Source: an uncultured Oscillospiraceae bacterium (GTDB lineage: Bacteria > Bacillota > Clostridia > Oscillospirales > Oscillospiraceae). From it: 39,292 nt of DNA. The notes under the pieces are model-generated. The model did not search any database and was not told where the DNA came from. It saw nothing but the letters and a program-made list of their open reading frames with translations. The stretch is taken from NCBI GenBank assembly GCA_910579725.1, contig CAJTUD010000022.1:1-39292 (forward strand). The letters are read 5' to 3'. The position numbers were made by a program, and so were the translations under genes. Below, piece by piece: positions 24,088 to 32,041 of this stretch (positions within the stretch are counted from its first letter, which is position 1; each line of letters starts with the position of its first letter).

Positions 24088-24986
24088 TACAGCAGCACCC
24101 CCGAATGTGTTGTCACAGTAGCGTTCAGGCCCCTGTCAAAGATCACGTGGCCGCGGCGGTGGGACCAGCAGCCCACGTTAACCGCAACGCCGATGGTGGA
24201 AGGATGGCGGGCCGTGTTCTCGATATGTACGCCCATCACAGAACAATTGCCGCTCATCCCCTGAGGACCCAGGCCGATAGCGTTGATGCCGTCCTCCAGG
24301 AGCCGTTCCATCTCCGCCGCCCGCTCATTGGGGTTGTGACTGCCCAGAGGGCGCATCAGAGCCTTCTTGGACAGCAGAGCGGCCGTCTCCACGCTGGTGG
24401 CTACGCCCACACCCACCAGCAGGGGCGGGCAGGCGTTCAGACCGTAGCTGGTCATCTGATCCATGACAAACCGGGTCACTCCCTCGTAACCTGCGCCGGG
24501 CATCAGAACCATGGCCTTGCCGGGCAGCGTGCAGCCGCCGCCAGCCATGTAGGAGTAAATCTCACAGTGGTCATCACCGGGGACAATATCCCAGAAAACG
24601 GTAGGCGTACCTTTGCCCACATTGCGCTTGGTGTTGTACTCGTCAAAGGTCTCCACGCTGTTGTGGCGCAGAGGAGCGGCAAAGGTGGCCTTCACGACCG
24701 CTTCCTTCAGCAGGACTTCCAACTCGCCCATGAGGGGAAAGTTGACGCCGCACTTGACCCAGAATTGAAGCACGCCAGTGTCTTGGCAGCTGGGGCGGCC
24801 CAAAGCCACCGCCTGTTCCTGGTTCTTGAACATGGTGTCATAGATGGTGCGGGCCAGCTCGCTGGTCTCTTTTTCCCGCAGTTCGGAAAGCTTGGCAATC
24901 ACGTCATCAGGCAGCTTCATGCCGATATAGGCCACGAATTTTGCCATTTTATCGGTCATGAGCTGAACGCTTTCTTCTTTTGTCAT
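24087..24986 (-). CDS. ttdA: L(+)-tartrate dehydratase alpha subunit (class I fumarase-type)
   Basis: A 299-residue protein matching TtdA along its length: MPDDV-like LPDDVIAKL, RPSCQDTG, MAGGGCTLPG, NACPPLLVGVGVATSVETAA, GPQGMSGNCSVMGVHIE and VGCWSHRRG. The three cluster cysteines correspond to Cys67, Cys186 and Cys273. Together with ttdB it forms an oxygen-sensitive hydro-lyase. AAGGAGG precedes the ATG, and the gene lies 45 nt after the SLC13 transporter. Fumarase is the alternative assignment. Confidence 0.87.
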   Translation of the reverse strand: MTKEESVQLMTDKMAKFVAYIGMKLPDDVIAKLSELREKETSELARTIYDTMFKNQEQAVALGRPSCQDTGVLQFWVKCGVNFPLMGELEVLLKEAVVKATFAAPLRHNSVETFDEYNTKRNVGKGTPTVFWDIVPGDDHCEIYSYMAGGGCTLPGKAMVLMPGAGYEGVTRFVMDQMTSYGLNACPPLLVGVGVATSVETAALLSKKALMRPLGSHNPNERAAEMERLLEDGINAIGLGPQGMSGNCSVMGVHIENTARHPSTIGVAVNVGCWSHRRGHVIFDRGLNATVTTHSGVLL

Positions 24987-25031
24987 AAAACGTCCTCCTT
25001 GTATGGATACTGATAGAATATCACAAAATCA

Positions 25032-26291
25032 TCAGGGATAGAAGGGGTACAGAATCGGCAGCAGGATCATACAAATCACAAAGGACACGCCGATCAGGGG
25101 CAGGCCGGCCTTCACATAATCCTTGAACTTATATCCGCCCAGTCCCACCACCATCGTATTGGCAGGCATGCCGATGGGTGTGGCGTAGGCGCAGGAGCAG
25201 GAAATGACGGTGGCGATGATCATGGCCCTGGGATCCGCGCCCAGGCTCTGGGACAGGGAGACCGCGATGGGAACCATAAGGGCTGTGGTGGCAGTGTTGG
25301 ACATGAAGTTGGTCAGGGCGCAGCCCACGATGAAGATTACCAGAAGCAGGATGATGGGATTGGGGTTCTCGCCCAACGCACCCACGATGGTGTCGGCAAT
25401 GAGACTGCCGGCGCCTGTGGTTTCCAGCGCTTTGGCCAGCGCCAGGGAGCCGCCGAAGAGGAGCACCACCTTCAGGTCGATGGACTGGAGGGCAGCTTTC
25501 TCGCTGATCACGCCGGTAAGCACCAGGAAGGCGGCGCCGATGCAGGCGGAGACCTGGAGCTTGATGCCGATCTGCTCTTCAAAAATCATGGCCAGAATAA
25601 CCACCACCAGCACCACCAGGGAGGTAATCTGCTTCCACTGAGGAACCTGGCTGTAGTCGTGACGGGTGCCGGTATCGCCCTCGCCTTTGGAGTCAGGCAG
25701 GAACTTGTAGCCGATGACGGCGAAATACACGATGCCCAGAATCAGCATAGGCGCACCCACGGCGATATACTCGAAGAAACCGGTCCGGACTCCCATTTCA
25801 TTCAGCGCGTTGATACCCATCAGGTTGCCGGGCGCACCGATGATGGACAGATTGCCACCCAGGGCTGCGGCAAACACCAATGGCATCAGCAGCTTGCCTC
25901 TGGAGTAGCCGGACTGGTCCGCGATGCCACACACCACAGGAATGAGCACAGCGGCGGTTCCGGTGTTGGAAAGGAAGCCGGACATGATCCCCACGATGAC
26001 CATGATGGCCACAATGAGAATTCGCTCGCTCTTGGCAAAGCGCGTAACAAGGCCGCCAATCCGGTGGGCCATGCCAGTCTCAAACAGGGCCTGACCTACC
26101 ACGAACATGCCGACGCAGAGGATGACGTTGCTGTTGACATAGCCGGCGAAGGCATCGGAGGCGGACAGCACGCCGGTCACATTCAGGCCCACGGCCACAA
26201 TGGTGGCCGTCAGCGCCAGGGGGATCTTTTCCAGGACGAACATGATGACTGCGAATGCAAGGAAAAGCAGAGTAATTGTACTTTGACTCAT
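25032..26291 (-). CDS. SLC13/DASS-family anion permease, probable tartrate/dicarboxylate transporter
   Basis: A 419-residue membrane protein with about 11 hydrophobic segments. It contains two SNT signatures that bind Na+ and substrate in the DASS fold, SNTGTAAVLIP (about residue 110) and MSNTATTALMVP (about 330), and the family's RGKLLMPLVFAAALGGNLSIIGAPGN. It is promoter-proximal in an operon with ttdA and ttdB, so uptake or exchange of tartrate, malate or succinate is the likely role. RBS AAGGGAG is present. Confidence 0.9.
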   Translation of the reverse strand: MSQSTITLLFLAFAVIMFVLEKIPLALTATIVAVGLNVTGVLSASDAFAGYVNSNVILCVGMFVVGQALFETGMAHRIGGLVTRFAKSERILIVAIMVIVGIMSGFLSNTGTAAVLIPVVCGIADQSGYSRGKLLMPLVFAAALGGNLSIIGAPGNLMGINALNEMGVRTGFFEYIAVGAPMLILGIVYFAVIGYKFLPDSKGEGDTGTRHDYSQVPQWKQITSLVVLVVVILAMIFEEQIGIKLQVSACIGAAFLVLTGVISEKAALQSIDLKVVLLFGGSLALAKALETTGAGSLIADTIVGALGENPNPIILLLVIFIVGCALTNFMSNTATTALMVPIAVSLSQSLGADPRAMIIATVISCSCAYATPIGMPANTMVVGLGGYKFKDYVKAGLPLIGVSFVICMILLPILYPFYP

Positions 26292-26305
26292 TTTTTCTCC
26301 CTTCC

Positions 26306-26349
26306 TGGATACATTTAATATTTTATCTATGATAATGTATCCATTTCAA
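26306..26349 (-). promoter_or_regulatory. Promoter and GntR-type operator for the transporter-ttdAB operon
   Basis: TTGAAA (minus strand, 26344-26349) and TAAAAT (26320-26325) are 18 bp apart. An inverted repeat TGGATACATT (26306-26315) / AATGTATCCA (26334-26343) embraces this promoter: one arm fills the -35/-10 spacer and the other lies past the -10. Binding would occlude RNA polymerase. The arms share TGGATAC with the palindrome in the GntR leader. Confidence 0.6.
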
Positions 26350-26615
26350 TCGCAGTATATCAACGCTTCTCTCTTCTGTCAAGCCTTCGCCGCAAGAATC
26401 AGAGGAATTGCCAAAATCACTGATCTGTTTTTAGCTGTTTTGCCGGTCGGACACATTTCCTCTTGCGATAAGAGGAACAGCGAAATCTTTGTGGTTTCCT
26501 CGTTTGGCTTCATGCTGTTCATCGCAGGAGAGAGCTGCCGGGCGTGACAGGGGCGGCACTGTGAAAAGTACCGCCCCTGCTTTGAAGCATTTTGTAAACT
26601 ACAAGTTGTCTGGAT
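26350..26615. other. Non-coding interval with one GC-rich hairpin
   Basis: I see no gene here. AGGGGCGG (26549-26556) pairs with CCGCCCCT (26571-26578) and is followed by a short T-containing stretch; it could terminate plus-strand transcription or mark an old gene end. The remainder has no recognisable protein or RNA. Confidence 0.5.
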
Positions 26616-26852
26616 TTAGTCACCATCACTTTTTGTTATTTCTGTTAAAGACAGTTTTAACTGGTATACATTCTCGTTACCATCCCTATCTTTCGCAGTA
26701 AGCTCAAAATAGAGAATGTTTTGAAATCACTTGTACCATCAATTTTATCATATTCAATGCCTTTCAAATTTCCAAGTTGTTAATAGGCGTTAAGTATATC
26801 ACATTCTTGCCAATAGGATAATACCACAGCAGACAACTATTTTCTTTTTCAT
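26616..26852 (-). pseudogene. Decayed gene for a small secreted protein
   Basis: A minus-strand ATG at 26852 with GGAG about 8 nt upstream opens MKKKIVVCCGIILLARM, a signal-peptide-like start, then meets a stop. Downstream pieces in other frames read LGNLKGIEYDKIDGTSDFKT and then FELTAKDRDGNENVYQLKL, followed by SLTEITKSDGD and a stop at 26616-26618. These coherent, protein-like segments in successive frames suggest one small exported protein broken by at least two frameshifts. No family is recognised. It follows the TIR-like gene on the same strand. Confidence 0.45.
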
Positions 26853-26889
26853 GTGACCACTCCATTTCAAAGCCCAAAATGAAACAAGA

Positions 26890-27600
26890 TTAAAGAATAA
26901 AATCTATATTTCTGGCATTGGGAACATGACCCCAGCTTTTAAGTTCTCCTGCTCCAGTAGCCTTAAACCTAACTGTATCTCCAACCTCAAAACGAGGAGT
27001 TTCCCGTTTCCAATCTACCAGCCAGTGGCTTTCGTCTGGAAGATAAGACTTTGCTCCACCTAATTTAGACAGCGGTAGCAGCCCATTCAGTCTATAAAAA
27101 TAGTGCCCTTTGCTTTCATGATGATAAATTTTTACAATATTGGCTTGACAAAACCCATCTGCATCGAGATGCAGCACAGGACTAGACGTAGTCGGTACGT
27201 TAAGACGGTCCAATACAGTTTTCAATGTTGCCGTTAATTCACTGGATAACTTTCTATCCCACCCGATCCCACCGGGATTATAGTGTATGTAACGCAGGTG
27301 ACGGTAATCAGAGGGAACATCATCTTTATTGGATGTAACGATAACAACTTCCTTCTCCAAAGCATGAGCCATTCCAAGTTCATAGTTAACATTGGGGTTG
27401 CGCCCTGTTACTTCTGCCAAAATCAAAGCAGCATCCTTAATTGACTGTATGATGTCGTGTATGATGGATTGATTATCGTAAATGGCATCTGCGCGAAGCG
27501 GCTCCAAGCCCACCGCTTGAATGGCTGGAATATATATTTTTTCATATATTTCGTTAAACGACTCGCTGAAGGGCATAATAACAAAACAAAAATTTTTCAT
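26890..27600 (-). CDS. TIR/nucleoside-deoxyribosyltransferase-like protein with C-terminal domain
   Basis: A 236-residue protein. Residues 1-130 form a Rossmann-like TIR or nucleoside 2-deoxyribosyltransferase-like fold: FCFVIMPFSESFNEIYEKIY, ADAIYDNQSIIHDIIQSI, then LILAEVTGRNPNVNYELGMAHAL, with Glu74 in the position of the family's catalytic Glu. Residues 140-236 form a separate, possibly beta-rich domain (SHWLVDWKRETPRFEVGDTV). Relatives with this N-terminus occur in antiphage systems as NAD+-consuming effectors, but no cyclase or sensor is adjacent, so defence is only a possibility. GAGG lies 8 nt before the ATG. The region is AT-richer than the flanks, consistent with transfer. Confidence 0.75.
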   Translation of the reverse strand: MKNFCFVIMPFSESFNEIYEKIYIPAIQAVGLEPLRADAIYDNQSIIHDIIQSIKDAALILAEVTGRNPNVNYELGMAHALEKEVVIVTSNKDDVPSDYRHLRYIHYNPGGIGWDRKLSSELTATLKTVLDRLNVPTTSSPVLHLDADGFCQANIVKIYHHESKGHYFYRLNGLLPLSKLGGAKSYLPDESHWLVDWKRETPRFEVGDTVRFKATGAGELKSWGHVPNARNIDFIL

Positions 27601-27809
27601 GGATTCGCCTCACTTTCTGTATTTTCTTCATTGTAGCACAGAAAAGAGAAATGGGGAAGTAAATCTTTTATTTCGACAATGCAGTAAAAAGCAGAGAAAC
27701 AGCTTGTCCCATCGAAAATTTTAACAAGTTGCCCTTGTACCATCGCAGCCGGAAAAGGCTTGTCCAACCAGCAATCCAGTGTTTTCAACGGCCTCCGGTC
27801 ACCTTGCAC
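27597..27809 (-). CDS. Doubtful small ORF coupled to the TIR-like gene
   Basis: A minus-strand frame of about 70 residues (MMEVQGDRRPLKTLDCWL and on) ends in an ATGA overlap with the TIR-like start, the usual sign of translational coupling. No family is recognised, the AT-rich C-terminal third (FYCIVEIKDLLPHF) looks like non-coding sequence, and no clear ribosome-binding site supports the start. It may be the 3' end of a deleted gene. Confidence 0.3.
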   Translation of the reverse strand: MQGDRRPLKTLDCWLDKPFPAAMVQGQLVKIFDGTSCFSAFYCIVEIKDLLPHFSFLCYNEENTESEANP

Positions 27810-27822
27810 TTCCATCATCGCC

Positions 27823-28839
27823 TCATCCCAGAAGGTCGGAACCACCTCTTTGTCTGTGAACGCTGATATCTACACCCATCTCCACAGCGAACAGCGCACC
27901 TGCGCCGCCGGTGTGGACAAAGAGAATATTCTCGTCCTGATCAAAAGCCCCTTGTTCCAACAGCTGGAAGAAGCCCGCAAGGGCCTTGCCGGTATACACC
28001 GGATCTGTCAGGATGCCCTCCGTCCTGGCCAGACGGCGGACCGCAGCGCAGCCCTCGGGGCTGGGGATGGCATAGCCGGAGCCGATACAGTAGTGGATGT
28101 GGATGTCCTCTCGGGTGACGCGGACGTCTGTCTCCAACAGCTCCGCCGCCCCGGCAGTCAGTTCCATGGCAATCTCAGCGAAGGGGTCATCGCAAACGCC
28201 TATGCCAATGGAGCGGGTTCCGGGCAGGAAGAGCTTAGCCCCCAGTGTCAGTCCCGCATAAGTACCGCCAGAACCTGTGGCGCTGACCACCGCGTCAACA
28301 GCGACGCCCAGCTCTTGAGCCTGATGGGCAATTTCCTTCGCGCAGTTGACGTATCCAAGACTGCCCAGAGGAACCGAACCGCCCACAGGAATGGCGTAGG
28401 GGATGTGACCCTGCGCCTGGAGCTGCTCCATGATTCGCCCCATCTCCGCATAGACGTCATCATAGCTGTCGGTGTCCACCATGTGGACCTCCGCGCCAAA
28501 GATGCTGTCCAGAATCAGGTTGCCGCCGGTGAGCTCTCCCCGCTTTTTCAGTACCAGAATGCTTTCCATGCCCAGCTGTCCGGCACAGGCTGCGGTGAGC
28601 ATAGCGTGGTTAGACTGTGGCCCGCCGGCAGTGAGGACAACATCCGCCCCCTTGCTCCTGGCATCTGCCAGAAGAAACTCCAGCTTGCGGACCTTGTTGC
28701 CACCCAGGGCCACGCCTGTCATATCGTCCCGCTTGATGTAAATATTTTTCCCGATCTCCCAGCTCAGGTTTTCCAGTTTATACAAGGGCGTGGGCAGCTG
28801 AGCGAAGGGAATGCAGGGGAAATCAATGATTTGTTTCAT
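27823..28839 (-). CDS. D-cysteine desulfhydrase / ACC deaminase-family PLP enzyme
   Basis: A 338-residue fold-type II PLP enzyme. The Schiff-base Lys lies in MTGVALGGNKVRKLEFLLADA (about residues 38-58), the QSNHAMLTAA loop follows, and the phosphate-binding region is VSATGSGGTYAGL. It resembles D-cysteine desulfhydrases, which release H2S, pyruvate and ammonia from D-cysteine; ACC deaminase is the alternative. The ATG at 28839 has AAAGGAGG 7 nt upstream. The last residues (VDISVHRQRGGSDLLG) are unlike the family, which normally stops shortly after HTGGxxxLFA, so the 3' end may have been altered by the neighbouring island. Confidence 0.85.
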   Translation of the reverse strand: MKQIIDFPCIPFAQLPTPLYKLENLSWEIGKNIYIKRDDMTGVALGGNKVRKLEFLLADARSKGADVVLTAGGPQSNHAMLTAACAGQLGMESILVLKKRGELTGGNLILDSIFGAEVHMVDTDSYDDVYAEMGRIMEQLQAQGHIPYAIPVGGSVPLGSLGYVNCAKEIAHQAQELGVAVDAVVSATGSGGTYAGLTLGAKLFLPGTRSIGIGVCDDPFAEIAMELTAGAAELLETDVRVTREDIHIHYCIGSGYAIPSPEGCAAVRRLARTEGILTDPVYTGKALAGFFQLLEQGAFDQDENILFVHTGGAGALFAVEMGVDISVHRQRGGSDLLG

Positions 28840-28867
28840 AAAAGTACCTCCTTTGGCTGTGCAGATC

Positions 28868-28902
28868 ATTATATGCAGGAATTCCGGGAAAAAGAGTTTC
28901 CC
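28868..28902 (-). promoter_or_regulatory. Probable promoter of the desulfhydrase gene with small palindrome
   Basis: A minus-strand TATAAT lies at 28868-28873, 28 nt upstream of the start codon. The palindrome GGGAAA-5-TTTCCC at 28886-28902 covers the place of the -35 box, which is otherwise poor, hinting at an activator or repressor site. Confidence 0.4.
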
Positions 28903-28918
28903 GAACAGTGGCAGCATT

Positions 28919-29263
28919 TTATTGGTTTTCACAGTACAATTTAATCGTTGGACTCGTTTTGATCATCCAATTTCCGAAAGCCATCCAGCCGCAGCCCTCC
29001 TCCCGCCTGAGTTCCTCCTCAGCGGGCAGATATGTGAAGTATTTTAACGCAAAAATCTGATTGTTATCTATTGGAAGAGTATATTCGATGACCGCGTCAT
29101 TTTTGTCAGTGCAAAGTGCGGTACCAAAGGGCGGCGTGTCGCCCGCATTCATCAGTTTACCAGTGTAGTAGTTGACATACATCTGCATCTGACCCACATC
29201 CTGGTGAGTAATTTGCCGGTTTTTAGGTCGATCACGACAAAAACACTTCAAGATATATTTTTA
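28919..29263 (-). pseudogene. YhcG/DUF1016 PDDEXK nuclease C-terminal remnant
   Basis: The minus strand encodes THQDVGQMQMYVNYYTGKL, GTALCTDKNDAVIEYTLP and YLPAEEELRRE, the C-terminal nuclease part of the YhcG (DUF1016) family. The preceding family sequence CFVVIDLKTGK is present but in another frame, between an extra T in a T-run near 29240 and a base missing near 29218, so about 11 residues are read out of frame in the open frame. The N-terminal two thirds of the protein are missing and a stop lies directly upstream. It is a decayed fragment of an accessory gene often linked to restriction-modification loci. Confidence 0.75.
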
Positions 29264-29300
29264 CATCTTATCACACAGTTGTCAACCCCTCCGGCACAGA

Positions 29301-29332
29301 GCAGGACGGCCGGAGAAATCCGGCCGTCCTGC
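29301..29332 (-). terminator. Hairpin at the end of the Dlt-like operon
   Basis: Perfect 13-bp arms 29301-29313 and 29320-29332 with a 6-nt loop follow the SGNH gene stop codon by 9 nt. The stem is very GC-rich; the U-tract on the minus strand is poor. Confidence 0.7.
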
Positions 29333-29341
29333 GGGTACTGT

Positions 29342-30430
29342 TTATTCCGGTTTTTTCGCGCCGTAGCTCTTCAGATATCCCAACTCCGCCAGTTCCCGGG
29401 CCTGATCCGCCGCCATGGCGTGGTACCGCTCCGCGCGGCGGGTCCACAGCGCCTGAATGTCCGTATCGTCCCCGTGATCCGGCAGATCGCAGTTTTCCAT
29501 CAGCCACCGGCCGAACCACCGCGTCAGCTTCTCCGCTCCAGAGAGATTCAGATGCAGGCCGCCGTCGTAAGTGTCCTGACTGAAGTCAAGGCCCACTTCG
29601 TCAATTTTATCCAGAAAGTTGAGATAGGGAATGTTGTGCTCCCGGGCGTAGGTTTCCATCTGCTCGTCCCACTGGCTGTACCAGTAGGGATAGAGGCTGG
29701 GAGCCTTGATGAGCACCAGCTGTACGCCATGTTCCGCGCACAGGGCGGTCATTCTGTCCAGATACCGGTAACAGGTTTCATCAAACTGGTAGTCCGCCAG
29801 AGGCCGGCCCTCTGGAATGGCCCCCGCCGCCTTCACATCCGCGCGCATGAGAAATCCTCCGTGGGACACGCTCTCCCGGCGGAACATGCCGGTCACGTCC
29901 TCCCAGCCCAGTTCGCTCCACCGGCTATGGTAGCGCAGCAGGGGGAAAACATAGCTGAGGAAATCCTCCTCCTCCGTCATGGAGGCCCGGACAGCTCCCA
30001 GTTTGGCGGCGCTCCAGCGCATGCCGTCCAGATTCAAGCGGTTGTACGCCTCGCTTTGAGGCTCGCCGTACTTCATGGACAGCACATTGAAAACCACTAC
30101 CTCCGGCGTCTCGTATCCCAGGGTTTCCTCCAGGAGGTAGCAGGACTGCCAGATCAGCTGCTGGGCGCTGCCCCGGATGAAGCTGGTGATTCCCTGCTCC
30201 TCCCACAGCGTCACCGGGGAGAAGTTTTCGTAGACCTCGCAGTCCCCGATAAAGATCACGTCATGATGCGTAGGGTCGTCGTAGTAGTCGGCAATCAGGG
30301 TGCCCTCCGGAATGTTCAGCTGGCCGTATTTGGGCCGCAGCAGCTCCTGGAGCAGGAACAGGCACAGAGTCAGAATCAGAACGGCAATCACACCGGTGAG
30401 AAGGACGGCATGCTTCTGCTTGGTTTTCAT
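29342..30430 (-). CDS. DltD-like SGNH-fold membrane-anchored protein with Cys in place of Ser
   Basis: A 362-residue protein with one N-terminal membrane anchor (about residues 8-27) and an extracytoplasmic SGNH/DltD-like domain. Block I reads VIFIGDCEVYENFSP: the usual nucleophilic Ser is Cys64. The C-terminal block is YDGGLHLNLSGAEKL with Asp289 and His293, which could complete a Cys-His-Asp arrangement. In dlt-type operons DltD works with the MBOAT protein to move an activated residue onto an envelope polymer. It starts 12 nt after the MBOAT gene. The Cys suggests a thiol-based acyl transfer or a specialised subfamily. Confidence 0.82.
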   Translation of the reverse strand: MKTKQKHAVLLTGVIAVLILTLCLFLLQELLRPKYGQLNIPEGTLIADYYDDPTHHDVIFIGDCEVYENFSPVTLWEEQGITSFIRGSAQQLIWQSCYLLEETLGYETPEVVVFNVLSMKYGEPQSEAYNRLNLDGMRWSAAKLGAVRASMTEEEDFLSYVFPLLRYHSRWSELGWEDVTGMFRRESVSHGGFLMRADVKAAGAIPEGRPLADYQFDETCYRYLDRMTALCAEHGVQLVLIKAPSLYPYWYSQWDEQMETYAREHNIPYLNFLDKIDEVGLDFSQDTYDGGLHLNLSGAEKLTRWFGRWLMENCDLPDHGDDTDIQALWTRRAERYHAMAADQARELAELGYLKSYGAKKPE

Positions 30431-30442
30431 ACCAGAACCTCC

Positions 30443-32041
30443 TTAAAATTGGTTATAGATGAATTGATTGGCATCAAAGCCCACACCGTAGGCGCCAAAC
30501 ACCACCACCGCCAGCAGCAGCGCTCCAAACACCGCCCAGCGCAGAGCCAGGGGGCGCTCCGCCAGCCGTTTCCGGACGCCGCCTTGCCGCTGGGCCAGGG
30601 ATACCGCCAGCATCAGCAGCGCGCCTGCGCCTGCTGCCAGCCAGTCCGCCCCGGAGACCCCCAGGGCCAGCAGGGAACCGTCAAAGAGGATTGACGGATT
30701 GAATCCGGTGAAGATGGTTCCCACCGCCCGGAAGGTGACAGGCACATCCCGGTAGCAGTCCAGCACCCGCACCGCGCCCATGAGCCAGAAGGTCCGGCCC
30801 ACCTGGAACAGCCGCCAGAAAAAGGTCCCGCCCAGCCGGGGAAATCGCTGGTGGAATCTGGCGTACAGGGGCTCCAGCTCCTGAGAAATCAGGATGATAA
30901 CGCCGTTGAGCAGTCCCCAGACAATGAAATTCCAGCTGGCCCCATGCCAGACGCCGGTAACAAACCAGGTGAGCATGGTGGCCAGATATACCGGGAACCG
31001 CTTTCCGGCCCCCGGGCCCCATTTTGCCTTGACCTTCTGCGTCCAGCCCAACATGGTTTTGGAGATGGACACCGGGTAGAAAATGTAGTCCCGGAACCAG
31101 GAGCCCATGGTGATGTGCCAGCGCCGCCAGTACTCGGCGGTGGACTTGGAGAAGAAGGGCCGTTGGAAGTTTTCCGCCACCTCGATCCCCAGACATTCCG
31201 CCGCGCCGATGGTTACGTCGATCCCGCCGGTGAAATCGGCGTACAGAGTGACGGCGTACACGCCCATCAGAGCCAGAACATAGACCCCCTGGTATTCGTC
31301 CGGGCTGCCGGAGAGCGTGCGGACCACCGCCATCAGGCGGTCCGCCACCACCAGCTTTTTGAAAAAACCCCACAGCATTCGTTGCAGGCCGAAGGCAACG
31401 CGGGACGCGTCCCAACGGTGCTCTGCCAGCAGAGAAGGAGCCAGCGCGTCATAGCGGCTGATGGGACCCTGAATGAGCTGTGGGAAGAAGGAGACAAACA
31501 AAGCGAATTTTCCCAGATTTCTTTGGGGCGGGTATTTGTTCCGGTAGACATCCAGCAGGTAGCCCATGGCCTGGAAGATATAGAAGGAGATGCCCATGGG
31601 CAGCAGAAAATGGGGGAGGGGGATGGTTTCCTCCCCGCCGCCCAGCAGACCGATCAAGCCGTTGACATTCCCCAGCAGGAAATCGGCGTACTTTACCACC
31701 GCCAGCGCACCGAAGTTGAAGGCGATGCCGCCCAGCATCCATAGCCGGGCGGCGGATTTGGCCTTCGCTTTTCTGGCCTTGCGGGTCTCCCGGTCGGAGG
31801 CCGCCTTGTTTTCCGCCAGCCAACGCTCATGGGCGGCGTAGCATTTGCCGATTTCCCGCCCGCACAGCCAGGTGGAGAGGATGGCAGCCGCCATGTAGGA
31901 CATGGCTGTCCAGCCCGCGAAGGCGTAGAAAAACAGACTGCCTGCCAGCAGGAGTTTCCATTGCCAGGATTTTGGAATGGTATAGTAGAGAAGAAGCAAT
32001 ATTCCGAAGAATAAAAGAAATCCAAAGGAGGTAAAAGACAT
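30443..32041 (-). CDS. MBOAT-family O-acyltransferase, DltB-like
   Basis: A 532-residue protein with about 11-13 membrane segments, starting MSFTSFGFLLFF as typical DltB/AlgI-type MBOATs do. The family's two histidines are His309 in YWRRWHITMGSWFRDYIFYP and the catalytic His366 in TGVWHGASWNFIVWG. Such proteins pass an acyl or aminoacyl group from a carrier across the membrane to a polymer hydroxyl. The ribosome-binding site is weak and the 157-nt gap to the upstream ligase gene is unusually long for this operon. The order ligase-MBOAT-SGNH mirrors dltA-dltB-dltD. Confidence 0.93.
   Translation of the reverse strand: MSFTSFGFLLFFGILLLLYYTIPKSWQWKLLLAGSLFFYAFAGWTAMSYMAAAILSTWLCGREIGKCYAAHERWLAENKAASDRETRKARKAKAKSAARLWMLGGIAFNFGALAVVKYADFLLGNVNGLIGLLGGGEETIPLPHFLLPMGISFYIFQAMGYLLDVYRNKYPPQRNLGKFALFVSFFPQLIQGPISRYDALAPSLLAEHRWDASRVAFGLQRMLWGFFKKLVVADRLMAVVRTLSGSPDEYQGVYVLALMGVYAVTLYADFTGGIDVTIGAAECLGIEVAENFQRPFFSKSTAEYWRRWHITMGSWFRDYIFYPVSISKTMLGWTQKVKAKWGPGAGKRFPVYLATMLTWFVTGVWHGASWNFIVWGLLNGVIILISQELEPLYARFHQRFPRLGGTFFWRLFQVGRTFWLMGAVRVLDCYRDVPVTFRAVGTIFTGFNPSILFDGSLLALGVSGADWLAAGAGALLMLAVSLAQRQGGVRKRLAERPLALRWAVFGALLLAVVVFGAYGVGFDANQFIYNQF

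Noticed and set aside
26329..26547. 72-codon plus-strand frame starting inside the operator
   Set aside because: No ribosome-binding site or family, and its start lies in the promoter/operator of the divergent operon.
27840..27890. Tyrosine-recombinase gene remnant on the plus strand
   Set aside because: Only a short box-II-like match is visible; the catalytic Arg, HxxR and the rest of the protein are absent, so I list it only as a note on the boundary and not as a feature.
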